A stretch of 64,000 nt of DNA, from the NCBI GenBank assembly GCA_020052615.1, contig JAGVOT010000128.1, forward strand, positions 1 through 64,000, written 5' to 3'. The position numbers and the translations under genes were made by a program. This document shows positions 1 to 8,189 of the stretch, in pieces (the first letter of the stretch is position 1; the number at the start of each line of letters is the position of its first letter). This stretch comes from Nitrospirota bacterium. GTDB lineage: Bacteria; Nitrospirota; UBA9217. The notes beneath the pieces were generated by a model. It made no database searches. It had not been told where the DNA came from and worked only from the letters and a program-made list of their open reading frames with translations.

Positions 1-1364
1 ATCCCCCCCCCGGCCCTGGGCGGGACGGCCACTTTCGCGGGCGGGGGGATGGCGGAGAGGTCCACCCGGTGGGCTACCCGGTCCCCGATCCCCCTGACCG
101 CCGCGCGGACGGCCTTTTCCCGCTGGATCGCCTCGACCGCGTCCTGGACCATGGCCCTGTTGGCCCTCTCTTCCCGCATTTTCCCTATCCTCTCGGAGAA
201 AGCCCGGGCGTCCTGCCGGGAAACCTCGCGGGCGGGCGCCGCCTTCTGGTAATCGAAGTCCTTGACCGTGCGCCGTTCGATCTTGTCGCCCAGCACGCGT
301 TCGATGCTCCTGACCAGCGGTTCGTCCTCGCGCGTCACGAAGGTGAATGCGTCGCCGGTCTTCGCGGCGCGACCGGTACGGCCGATGCGGTGCGTATAGG
401 CGTCAACCGTGTCGGGGATATCGTAGTTGATGACATGGGAGATGCTCGAGACGTCAATGCCGCGGGCCGCGATGTCCGTGGCCACGAGGATCTGGTATGA
501 ACCGTCCCGGAACCCGTCGAGGGCCTCCTGCCTCCGGTTCTGCGACAGGTTCCCCTGGAGCGACGCTGCCTTGTAGCCGGCCTTCTCCAACTGCTGTCCG
601 ATGCGCTTGGCGCGATGCTTCGTCCGCGTGAAGATCAGGACTGACTCCGTGTTGGTATGACGCAGCAGCTCCATCAGGAGCGCCGTCTTGAGATGCTGCT
701 CCACGGGATAGAGCGCGTGAGAGACCGTGTTCACCGGGGCGGTCATGCCCACCTGCACGGTGACGGGCTTGCGCAGGATCTCGTGGGCCAGGTGCCGGAT
801 ATCATCGGGCATGGTGGCCGAGAACAGCAGGGTCTGGCGCTTCGCGGGCACGTATTTGAGGATCCGCCGGATATCGGGCAGGAATCCCATGTCGAACATG
901 CGGTCCGCCTCGTCCAGCACAAGCACTTCAAGATGGGCAAGGTCCGCCGTGCGCTGGTTGAGGTGGTCGAGCAGACGGCCCGGACAGGCAACGATGATCT
1001 CGACGCCCGTACGCAGCTTCTGGATCTGGGGGTTCAGGCCGACGCCGCCGTAGACCGTCATGCTGCGCAGCTTCGTCTGGCTGCCGAGGGAAACGATCGA
1101 GTCGTTGATCTGCTCGGCCAGTTCCCGTGTCGGTGCGATGATCAGGGCGCGGACCTTGCCGCGCGGCCCGGCCAGCAGGCGTTCCAGGATCGGCAGCACG
1201 AAGGCCGCTGTCTTGCCGGTACCGGTCTGGGCGAGGCCCATGACGTCCTGGCCTTCCATGACCGGCGGGATAGCCTGTTTCTGGATGGGCGTCGGCGTCT
1301 GGTAGCCGGCTGCTTCGACGCCGGCCATGATCTGGGGGTGGAGCTTGAACGAACTGAAATTCAT
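1..1364 (-). CDS. rhlE: DEAD-box ATP-dependent RNA helicase, RhlE type (3' end outside window)
   Basis: RNA helicase of the DEAD-box family, which unwinds structured RNA during ribosome assembly or mRNA turnover in the cytoplasm. The first 454 codons are present. In order I see the Q motif (TPTPIQKQAIPP), Walker A (AQTGTGKT), Ia (PTRELA), DEAD, SAT, an ARGID segment and HRIGRTGR, so both RecA domains are complete and intact by about residue 345. A charged, proline-containing tail continues past the window edge. The start ATG at 1362-1364 opens directly into the family-typical N-terminus (MNFSSFKLHP). Upstream lies a terminator and a tRNA relic, so this is the flanking chromosome gene and not part of the neighbouring sulfation operon. 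The RhlE assignment rests on overall similarity; another E. coli-type DEAD-box paralogue is the alternative. Confidence 0.9.
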   Translation of the reverse strand, partial: MNFSSFKLHPQIMAGVEAAGYQTPTPIQKQAIPPVMEGQDVMGLAQTGTGKTAAFVLPILERLLAGPRGKVRALIIAPTRELAEQINDSIVSLGSQTKLRSMTVYGGVGLNPQIQKLRTGVEIIVACPGRLLDHLNQRTADLAHLEVLVLDEADRMFDMGFLPDIRRILKYVPAKRQTLLFSATMPDDIRHLAHEILRKPVTVQVGMTAPVNTVSHALYPVEQHLKTALLMELLRHTNTESVLIFTRTKHRAKRIGQQLEKAGYKAASLQGNLSQNRRQEALDGFRDGSYQILVATDIAARGIDVSSISHVINYDIPDTVDAYTHRIGRTGRAAKTGDAFTFVTREDEPLVRSIERVLGDKIERRTVKDFDYQKAAPAREVSRQDARAFSERIGKMREERANRAMVQDAVEAIQREKAVRAAVRGIGDRVAHRVDLSAIPPPAKVAVPPRAGGG

Positions 1365-1445
1365 TAAAACCTTCTTTCTTTCTTCGCGACTCGGCTATTT
1401 ACGGTGCGTTCCCGGTCGCAGGGGAACGGCCGCACGGATCAAAGA

Positions 1446-1475
1446 AAAAGGCCCAGGGAGGATGCCCTGAGCCTT
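1446..1475 (-). terminator. Rho-independent terminator beside tRNA relic
   Basis: Inverted repeat ggcccaggg / ccctgagcc (9-bp stem with one mismatch, 6-nt loop). On the minus strand it is followed by a T-rich run (complement of aaagaaaaa). It sits 10 nt past the CCA end of the tRNA-fMet relic, where a tRNA terminator is expected. Confidence 0.65.
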
Positions 1476-1484
1476 TGGATCGGT

Positions 1485-1525
1485 TGTTAGCGGTGGCCGG
1501 ATTTAAACCGACGACTTCGGGTCAC
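1485..1525 (-). pseudogene. Degenerate 3' half of tRNA-fMet
   Basis: About 40 nt match the reverse complement of the 3' half of bacterial initiator tRNA: acceptor 3' strand with a CCA-like end, T arm and variable region up to the anticodon. There are several substitutions and one missing base compared with the clean copy at 21385-21430. No 5' half lies next to it, so it cannot fold as a tRNA. It has the form of the tRNA fragment displaced when an integrative element inserts at the anticodon/T-arm part of a tRNA gene. The decay suggests an old event. A relic of a different tRNA is possible. Confidence 0.55.
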
Positions 1526-1725
1526 AACATTGTTCGAAATCCATCCACCTACCTGAGCAAGCATATAATAACATAAAGAAATCAGAATTGTAAGTGTTTT
1601 TTATACGATTTTTCCCTGCGTGCCTGCGGTTATAGCCATCAGCTTTGGGCGGGAACGCCGCCATCAGAACTGATCGAGAAGCCGGGATCCGGCATCTCGG
1701 CGCGGCGATCTTCCGGGTGTGCGTC

Positions 1726-2817
1726 CTACAGCGTTACTCCTTTCTTCCCGGTTTTGGGTTTGCCCAGATGGTATACAAGAACAGGGTATTTCATTTTCGC
1801 CGCAGCCGTCCTGACCGCCTGCCGTTCCCTGACAGTCATGAGCAGGCCGGCCTGGAGATCGCGGCGCATCTGGTCCGCCGGATCGACAAACTTGCGCAGT
1901 GCCTCCTTCCGCGCCGCATTTTCGGCGTCAAAGGCCCTGATCTCGTCCTCCGTATAGGGCTGTTCCTCTCCCCTCTTCACGAAGGCGCGTTCGTATCCCA
2001 GCGCGTCGAGCACCTGGCCGGCAACGGCTTCGAAAATGCGTATATCCTGCTCCGGGGCCTCGCGCAGGAATTTCCGGCTGTTGCCCGCCATCACAGGGCT
2101 GGTCACATTGACCCACAGTTCGCTTGACGTGGCGGCGCGCTTTGCATCGTCGGTGCGGTAATAATCCAGCATGGACTCGCGGTACGGCAGACCGAGGAAC
2201 CCGCATATGGTCCGGACGGTCCCCGCCGGATCGCCCGTCAGGCCTTCGTAGCTTACGCACAGGAAGCGGTCCGGATCGATCTCGCCCCGGAGCTTGAGGG
2301 CCAGCCGCTGGGTTTCCGCCCATTCCCGGGCGATGTGATAAAAATGCTTCTCGCCCACCACGGCCTTGCGGAACGAGACCGCCACGTCCCGGCCGTCACG
2401 ATAGAGGTAGATATATTTTGGCGCGCGGAAATAGGCCTCGATCTGCCGCACATAGTTGATGTTCGCCAGGCTCTTGCAGCACCACGTTTCCGCCCGTTTC
2501 TCCTCTGCACAGACATCGTACACCGCTCCGTGGATGGCCGCGAGGCTTCGCTCCCTGCAGCGGCGCGCCACGTCCAACCGGTCCAGAACGACCCCTTCCC
2601 AGGGAACCGGGTTCAGCTCCACCAGCCGGCACACATCCTCGACAAGCTGGCTGAAGTTCGCGTCGTCGGCCAGATCTCCGTACACCGGCGCCAGCGGCAT
2701 GAACCGCTGGAGGATGTGCGGCGGATGGGGTGCCGCGATCTCCGGCAGCTGATTCAGCATCAGGCGAAGCAGATTCGACCCGGAGCGCTGGGTCCCTATC
2801 ATGAAGATCGGCATCAT
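1726..2817 (-). CDS. PAPS-dependent sulfotransferase family protein
   Basis: Predicted cytoplasmic sulfotransferase that moves the sulfuryl group from PAPS to an unknown acceptor. The 363-residue protein has the 5'-phosphosulfate loop near its start (IGTQRSGSNLLRLML) and a 3'-phosphate-binding region around residue 140 (YLYRDGRDVAVSFRKAV), with the Arg and Ser expected for PAP contact. The ATG at 2815-2817 follows AAGGAG at good spacing. It is the last gene of a minus-strand operon after CysQ, Sat-CysC and a ChrA-type transporter; the first two make and recycle exactly the cofactor chemistry it needs, which supports function. The acceptor could be a lipid, a glycan or a small metabolite; nothing here decides it. 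Confidence 0.85.
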   Translation of the reverse strand: MMPIFMIGTQRSGSNLLRLMLNQLPEIAAPHPPHILQRFMPLAPVYGDLADDANFSQLVEDVCRLVELNPVPWEGVVLDRLDVARRCRERSLAAIHGAVYDVCAEEKRAETWCCKSLANINYVRQIEAYFRAPKYIYLYRDGRDVAVSFRKAVVGEKHFYHIAREWAETQRLALKLRGEIDPDRFLCVSYEGLTGDPAGTVRTICGFLGLPYRESMLDYYRTDDAKRAATSSELWVNVTSPVMAGNSRKFLREAPEQDIRIFEAVAGQVLDALGYERAFVKRGEEQPYTEDEIRAFDAENAARKEALRKFVDPADQMRRDLQAGLLMTVRERQAVRTAAAKMKYPVLVYHLGKPKTGKKGVTL

Positions 2818-2875
2818 AGTGTATCTCCTTTCCGACGACCTTTCTGCAGAAATATTTCCCTCTCTCTCCTGCGGG

Positions 2876-4144
2876 TCAGTACAGCAGCAACCCCATGATC
2901 CCCGCCGCGGGAATGATCCATGCGGTCTCTATCTTGAACCGGAGCAGCGCAAGAAGGGCCACACCGAATATCAGGAAGGATATGCCGTTGACCGGCGCGG
3001 TCCGCGCCACTGTCACTCCCGCAGCCCCGATCATGCCGATGACCGCCGGGCGGATCCCGCGCAGACCCGCCTTGATGGCCTCCGAGCCCTTGATGCGGTC
3101 CACGAAGCGGGTGCAGAGGATCATCACCAGCGCGGGCGGCGTGAATATGCCGACAGTCGCCGCGGCAGCGCCGGCCAGGCCCGCCGTCTTGTAGCCGATA
3201 AAGGCGGCGCTGATGAGGATGGGCCCCGGCGTCACCTGGCCGAGGGCGATCGCATCGATGAACTCCTGCCGCGTGACCCAGCCATAGCCGTCCACGACGA
3301 TCTGCTGGATCATCGGGATGAACACATAGCCGCCGCCGAAGAGCACCACGCTCATGCCGCCGAAGGTCAAGAGGAGCTGGCCTGTCACCTCCGGATTGAA
3401 GCCCAGGAAGGGAGCGCCGGACAGGGCGCCCGCGGCGATGCTGTACAGCCGGGGCCGGCCGCGACTGCCGGTCCTGTTCCCTGCCGGGCTGCGAGCGGGA
3501 CCGACTTTGCCCGTTGCATTCGCGTTGTCGCTTCCCCGGAACAGCAGCCATCCTGCAAGCCCGCTCGCCGCGATGATGCCGAGGGTGATAAAAAAACCGC
3601 CGATGCCCAGCAGGAGGCCGGCGGCATTGACGGCGATGAGGGCCTCCGGAACCCCCTGGATCGCCTTTTTTCCCATGTTCCAGGCCGCAACAAAGATAAT
3701 GGCCGCCACTGCGGGAATGAATCCCAGAAAGAACCTTCCCACCTCCGGTATCTGGCCGAACCGGAAGTAGGCGAAGCTCAATCCCACGAGGAGCAGGAAG
3801 GACGGCAGGATCACGCCCGCCGCGCTCGCCAGGGCGCCCATGCCCCCTCGCGCCCGGTACCCCACGTAGGCCACCACGTTCACGGCGATCGGGCCCGGCA
3901 GGATAGTTGCCAGCGAGACGCCGTCCAGCATGTCCTCGTGCCTGAGCAGCTTTTTCCTCTCCACGGCGTAATCCTGCACGACCGAGATGAGCGCCATGAA
4001 ACCGCCGAAGGCGGTGCTCCCGATCTTGAGGAAGTTGAGGAACAGGGCTCCCAGCGATACCTTGTCTGATGCGCCCTCTCGGGACTCTTCCTCGGCGGAT
4101 CTCTCCGGTGAGACTGTTTTTGTCTTGCAGTGAATTCGATTCAT
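2876..4144 (-). CDS. chrA: ChrA-family chromate/sulfate-type transporter
   Basis: Inner-membrane protein of the CHR superfamily, 422 residues with the usual two homologous halves. Each half carries the family signature: FGG with a later PGP around residues 40-90 (ATILPGPIAVNVVAYVGY) and again around 265-320 (FGGGYVFIPM, GQVTPGPILISAAFIGY). A hydrophilic insert with Arg/Asn/Ser separates them. ChrA proteins export chromate in resistant bacteria and many paralogues have no chromate role. The ATG at 4142-4144 overlaps the Sat-CysC stop as ATGA, so translation is coupled. Lying between PAPS synthesis and a sulfotransferase, it may move sulfate or another oxyanion for this operon; that role is inference. 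Confidence 0.85.
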   Translation of the reverse strand: MNRIHCKTKTVSPERSAEEESREGASDKVSLGALFLNFLKIGSTAFGGFMALISVVQDYAVERKKLLRHEDMLDGVSLATILPGPIAVNVVAYVGYRARGGMGALASAAGVILPSFLLLVGLSFAYFRFGQIPEVGRFFLGFIPAVAAIIFVAAWNMGKKAIQGVPEALIAVNAAGLLLGIGGFFITLGIIAASGLAGWLLFRGSDNANATGKVGPARSPAGNRTGSRGRPRLYSIAAGALSGAPFLGFNPEVTGQLLLTFGGMSVVLFGGGYVFIPMIQQIVVDGYGWVTRQEFIDAIALGQVTPGPILISAAFIGYKTAGLAGAAAATVGIFTPPALVMILCTRFVDRIKGSEAIKAGLRGIRPAVIGMIGAAGVTVARTAPVNGISFLIFGVALLALLRFKIETAWIIPAAGIMGLLLY

Positions 4145-5928
4145 TGTTTTGCGGCCTGCACTGCTCCCGTGCACGGCGTCCGCGGCTTCGCCCGCTTCTC
4201 CACGAAGTTAAGGAACCCCTTCCCGTGCAGGACCTCCATGATCCGCCGGGCGCTTTCCCCGGCCGTCGCTGAAACGGTATCGATGCGGACCTCGGGCGCA
4301 CAGGGCGGCTCATAGGCGTCGTCCACGCCGGTGAAACCCTTGAGCTTGCCGCGCTTCGCCTGGGTGTACATACCCTTCACGTCCCGCACTTCGCACACAT
4401 CGACGGGCGTGTCCACGAACACCTCTACGAACCGGCCCCCCCCCACCATGGCACGGACCTGGTCACGGGCGGAGGCGAAGGGGCTGATGAGCGCGCAGAT
4501 CGCCACGCCCTCGTGCCGGACCACCTCGGACGCCACGAACCCGACGCGAAGGATGTTCGTGATCCGGTCCTCCTTGCTGAAGCCGAGGCCCTTGGTGAGG
4601 TGCGTCCTCACCACGTCGCCGTCCAGAAGCGTCACCTTCTTGCCCGCGGCCATGAGCAGCGGCGTGAGAATATCGGCTATGGTCGACTTCCCCGAGCTCG
4701 GCAGGCCGGTAAGCCAGACGCAGAATCCCTGTCGGGTCTTCGGCGGGTTGGCCTCGAACAGGATCTGCGCCACTTCCCAGCAGGTGAACCATGCCGGCAG
4801 CCTCTTCCCCTGGAACAGCGAATCCTCGATCACGTTCGTTGCCGATACGCGGATGTATTCTTCAGATCCGTTCACGACCCGGTCGGACACCTCGTAGCGG
4901 TTTCCCCCGGGCACATAGACCATTTCCTTGTGGGGGATCATGCACAGGCCGATCTCGGCCTGGTGGGCGCTGAACAGCTCCTGGACGTCGCAGGAGGAGT
5001 AAAAAGCCCTGCCATGGCAATCCTTGCCCGTGCCGTGGGGGTCGCGGCCGATGATGAAGTGGCTGGCGCCGTAATTCCTGTTGATGATCCCGTGCCATAG
5101 CCCTGCCCGGGGCCCCGCCATGCGCACGGCAAGGGGAATGAGGTTCAACACCGTCTGCCCGGGATCGTAGTACTTCTCGATGAGCGTCTTGTAGCACCGC
5201 ACGCGCGTGTAGTGGTCCAGGTCGCTGTACCCGGTGATGCCGACGACGGGCTGGATAAGGAGTGAACCGTCCACTTCGTTCGCCGCCTCCTTGGTCAGCG
5301 TCTCATGGGCCCGGTGCATGGGATGCCGGGGCTGGTAGGCGATCACGTTTTCCCGGCCCAGGGCCTCGAGTGCCGCGCGGACCCCGGCCGGTGTCTTTCT
5401 CAGGTCCGTGAAGTCGTTGTGGCGCGGCAGGTTCAATACCGTGACCGGCCCGGACAGGCAATACCCGCCCCAGGCATGCATCTCAGATACCAGCGGATGG
5501 CGCGAATCGGTGGTGCCCAGGACCGCGCTGCATTCCCGCTCCAGGTCCCAGGCATAGATCTCTTCCAGCAGCATGACTGCCAGCATGTCGTTCGTCGGAC
5601 TTCGCAGCACCAGCTCCCCGCCGATCTTCAGACCGTCGATGCTGTCCACGGGAAGCGTGACGGGAACGGGCATGAGCGTTCCGTCTGCCATGCGCATGTC
5701 CCGAAGCACGGAACGATAGTCTTTCTCGCCCATGAACCGGTCAAGAGGGGAAAAGGCGCCGATCGCGAGCAGCTCAAGATCGCACACGGAGCGGAACGAT
5801 ATCTGGATCGAGGGCAGGCGTTTCGCCTTCCGCAGGACCCTGTTGCGCTCCTCATCGGAGACGAGGAGGTCCACCAGCCTTCCGCCGTAGGGAGCAATGA
5901 GTTTCACCAGCGATGCTTGTTCAGTCAT
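4141..5928 (-). CDS. Bifunctional sulfate adenylyltransferase / APS kinase (Sat-CysC fusion)
   Basis: Makes APS from sulfate and ATP and then phosphorylates it to PAPS. The 595-residue protein begins with an ATP sulfurylase domain (about 1-390) showing QPRHPMHRAHE, RNYGASHFIIGRD and GTGKDCHGRAFY. An APS kinase domain follows (about 400-590) with P-loop GLPSSGKST, then LLDGDVVRTHL and KEDRITNILRVGFVA. Both active sites look complete. The start at 5928 has GAGGGG upstream. It overlaps the end of cysQ by a few bases on its 5' side and the chrA start by 4 bases on its 3' side. Fused Sat-CysC in this order is common in bacteria that make PAPS for sulfation or assimilation. Confidence 0.95.
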   Translation of the reverse strand: MTEQASLVKLIAPYGGRLVDLLVSDEERNRVLRKAKRLPSIQISFRSVCDLELLAIGAFSPLDRFMGEKDYRSVLRDMRMADGTLMPVPVTLPVDSIDGLKIGGELVLRSPTNDMLAVMLLEEIYAWDLERECSAVLGTTDSRHPLVSEMHAWGGYCLSGPVTVLNLPRHNDFTDLRKTPAGVRAALEALGRENVIAYQPRHPMHRAHETLTKEAANEVDGSLLIQPVVGITGYSDLDHYTRVRCYKTLIEKYYDPGQTVLNLIPLAVRMAGPRAGLWHGIINRNYGASHFIIGRDPHGTGKDCHGRAFYSSCDVQELFSAHQAEIGLCMIPHKEMVYVPGGNRYEVSDRVVNGSEEYIRVSATNVIEDSLFQGKRLPAWFTCWEVAQILFEANPPKTRQGFCVWLTGLPSSGKSTIADILTPLLMAAGKKVTLLDGDVVRTHLTKGLGFSKEDRITNILRVGFVASEVVRHEGVAICALISPFASARDQVRAMVGGGRFVEVFVDTPVDVCEVRDVKGMYTQAKRGKLKGFTGVDDAYEPPCAPEVRIDTVSATAGESARRIMEVLHGKGFLNFVEKRAKPRTPCTGAVQAAKQ

Positions 5929-6688
5929 ACCATCCCCTCCCGGTAACGATAAAATGATGATTCCGCAGATCAGCCTTGTTATAGCGCAGAGGTTTACCGC
6001 TTGCCGCTTCCGTCACCCTGCCCCCGGCCTCCTCCACGATCAGCTGGCCCGCGGCAGTGTCCCACTCCATGGTCGTTCCCAGACGCGGATACACGTCGGC
6101 GGCCCCTTCGGCCACGAGACAGAATTTCAGCGAGCTGCCGGCCGTGATCAGCACCAGATCGTCATACCTGGCCTTGAGCTTCAGCACATATGCTTCGAAC
6201 GCCGGGGATGCGTGGGAACGGCTTCCGACGACCAGGAAGCCCTTTTTCCGCTGATCGACGGGGAGCCGGACGGCAGCACCCTGTGCCGTCCGGTATGCAC
6301 CGCCGCCCTTGATCGCGGTATAGAGCAGGTTCTTCACCGGGGCATAGATGGCGCCCATGACCGGCTGTCCCCGGTGGATGAGCGCCACATTCACCGTGAA
6401 CTCCCCATTTCTGCTGATGAACTCCCTGGTCCCGTCCAGCGGGTCCAGGAGCCAGAAAGTCTCCCAGTGCCTGCGTTCCTCATAGGGGATGTCCCTCCCC
6501 TCCTCGCTCAAGACCGGGAAGTCCGATGTCCGGGCAAGATGATCGGCCAGGATCTCATGAGCGATCCGGTCCGCTGCGGTCACCGGGCTTGCGTCTGCCT
6601 TGCGATCCACTTGCACGGCGCTGCTGCCGTAGACTGCCAGGATCGCCGCCCCTGCCTTTCGCTCCGCTTCCGCCAGAGACGAAAGCAT
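5921..6688 (-). CDS. cysQ: 3'(2'),5'-bisphosphate nucleotidase CysQ
   Basis: Mg-dependent phosphatase of the inositol-monophosphatase fold that hydrolyses PAP, the by-product of PAPS-using sulfotransferases, to AMP. Visible motifs are LSEEG (metal ligands), LDPLDGTREF and WDTAAGQLIVEEAGG, in the right order for a 255-residue protein. I chose the ATG at 6686-6688 because AGGGGA lies just before it and the product then starts MLSSLAEAERKAG, as CysQ proteins do; an ATG at 6724 is the alternative. It is first in the cysQ/sat-cysC/chrA/sulfotransferase operon. A triple palindrome lies 78-123 bases upstream and is the likely control site. Confidence 0.92.
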   Translation of the reverse strand: MLSSLAEAERKAGAAILAVYGSSAVQVDRKADASPVTAADRIAHEILADHLARTSDFPVLSEEGRDIPYEERRHWETFWLLDPLDGTREFISRNGEFTVNVALIHRGQPVMGAIYAPVKNLLYTAIKGGGAYRTAQGAAVRLPVDQRKKGFLVVGSRSHASPAFEAYVLKLKARYDDLVLITAGSSLKFCLVAEGAADVYPRLGTTMEWDTAAGQLIVEEAGGRVTEAASGKPLRYNKADLRNHHFIVTGRGWYD

Positions 6689-6765
6689 GTCCGTATCCCC
6701 TATGTACGTGATCACGTTTGTCATGTATTGATGGTACTGTACACAATTCTTGCGGCGGGCGTAAC

Positions 6766-6811
6766 TACCCAAGCGGGTACCTACCCATGCGGGTACCTAC
6801 CCGTGTGGGCA
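6766..6811. promoter_or_regulatory. Triple palindromic operator (TACCCnnnnGGGTA) before cysQ
   Basis: Three consecutive 14-bp palindromes, TACCCAAGCGGGTA, TACCCATGCGGGTA and TACCCGTGTGGGCA, start at 6766, 6782 and 6798, an exact 16-bp spacing. The same 14-mer recurs singly at 17467, 18005, 19265, 19431 and 21036. Its size and symmetry suit a dimeric NarL/FixJ-family regulator, and such a regulator is encoded at 9966-10799. It lies between the divergent cysQ operon (minus) and the PhnD-type gene (plus) and could serve either. The 365-nt gap 6689-7053 holds nothing else I can identify. Confidence 0.7.
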
Positions 6812-7053
6812 GGTAGTATTGTCAGCGTAAGGGTGTTATATTTTTTGCTGATATTTTCCGCTTTCCTGTCGGCCATGTTCTATCAGGCTCTCCGGACTGT
6901 CGTCTTCTCCGGACCATCGGCGAGGAGCTGGACAAGCGCTGCGCACAAGGACTGCAGGCGACGGCACCGGATAAACGCGGCAAGTCGAACGCAAACCCGT
7001 CTCGAACAAGAACCGAATGTGATTATCCTAAATATCTCAAGGAGGGTTTTTTC

Positions 7054-7917
7054 ATGAAGAAAGGCTTCAGAAGGGCCGTAATGGCAGTGGCAGTTGCTCT
7101 CAGTATTTCAGGCGCATTCAGCCCGGGGCTGGTCGCAGCGGAGATCAAATTCGGGACGGTGCCCCGCCTCAGCGCACCGGAGCTGCAGGCAATGTTCAAT
7201 CCCCTTACGGAATACCTGACCAGGGAGATCGGGGAAAAAGTGACGCTGGTGATACCAAAGAACTTCGATGCGGTCAGGGACATGGTGATAGCGGGCCAGA
7301 TGGACATCGGATTCATCAACCCGCTCCTCTATGTCCAGATAAAGGACAAGGTCGACATTGAACCCCTTGCCCTTTCTTCGGAGGTGAAAAGCGGCACGCG
7401 CCTCCGGGGCATCATCATCGTTCGCAAGGACAGCGGCGTCACGAAACTGCAGGACCTGAAGGGAAAGAAGTTCAGCTTTGTCGATGAGGATTCTCCGGCA
7501 GGTCACATATTCCAGAAACTGCTCCTGAGCAAGGCGGGATTTGACGTCAAGAAGGACATTATCATGATGCCCTATGGGAAGACCCATGAGAACGTTACCA
7601 TGGCCGTGTTCAACAAGACCACCGATGCCGGCGGTGTCCGGGAGGAACAACTGGATAAAATGAAGGGCTCTCTCGATGTGTCCCAGCTGAAGATCGTGGG
7701 GTATACCGATTACTTTCCGAACTGGCCTTTTTTTTCCACGGGGAAACTGAAGAAAGAGACGACCGACAAGATACGGGCCGCCCTGCTCAAACTCAAGCCG
7801 AACGACCCGCAGAATGAAAAGATCCTTGGTCCTGCCCGGCTGACCGGATTCATCCCCGTCACGGACAAGGAATATGACGACCTGCGCGCCGCCGCCAAGC
7901 TCGTCGGTGCGCTCTAG
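7054..7917 (+). CDS. PhnD-type phosphate/phosphonate-like substrate-binding protein
   Basis: Secreted periplasmic binding protein of 287 residues. The first 28 residues form a signal peptide (Lys/Arg start, a hydrophobic core, cleavage after LVAA). The mature part opens KFGTVPRLSAPELQAMF and contains MVIAGQMDIGFINPLLYV and FVDEDSPAGHIFQKLL, the pattern of the PhnD/PtxB-like family that binds phosphonate, phosphite or related oxyanions. The ATG follows AAGGAGG. No permease or ATPase genes lie next to it. The next gene is a chemoreceptor, so it may act as a sensory binding protein and not as part of a transporter. The ligand is unknown. Confidence 0.85.
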   Translation: MKKGFRRAVMAVAVALSISGAFSPGLVAAEIKFGTVPRLSAPELQAMFNPLTEYLTREIGEKVTLVIPKNFDAVRDMVIAGQMDIGFINPLLYVQIKDKVDIEPLALSSEVKSGTRLRGIIIVRKDSGVTKLQDLKGKKFSFVDEDSPAGHIFQKLLLSKAGFDVKKDIIMMPYGKTHENVTMAVFNKTTDAGGVREEQLDKMKGSLDVSQLKIVGYTDYFPNWPFFSTGKLKKETTDKIRAALLKLKPNDPQNEKILGPARLTGFIPVTDKEYDDLRAAAKLVGAL

Positions 7918-8189
7918 ATGACGCCGTACGCACCACGCCCCCGGACCCGCGACGGTCTGCGACATTATTGCTCGCGGCAGGAAGCAGGTACTTCCCGGCG
8001 AGGCACGGCGTACGCAGAGAATAGCTCATGAACTATGCCGGGTCACTGCCGGGGACGTAAGGATTTCATGGTAGCGCTGCGTCCTCCGCGTGCCCTGCAA
8101 GCGATGCCCTTTTGGGTCCCCCGGCATGTCCGGGCTGCGGAGCGGTCGCCGGAAGCTCAGCGTACAGATAGAGAAGAGGAGATAAGAAC

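Noticed and set aside
1485-1525. Functional tRNA gene at the left
   Set aside because: Only the 3' half is present, with substitutions and a missing base, and no 5' half can be found.
6766-6811. Short CRISPR-like repeat array
   Set aside because: The repeats are 14-bp palindromes with 2-bp gaps and no spacers, and single copies occur before other genes; operators fit better.
7918-8189. Gene between the PhnD-type protein and the chemoreceptor
   Set aside because: Frames here are short and only mirror neighbouring genes; no ribosome site other than that of the chemoreceptor.
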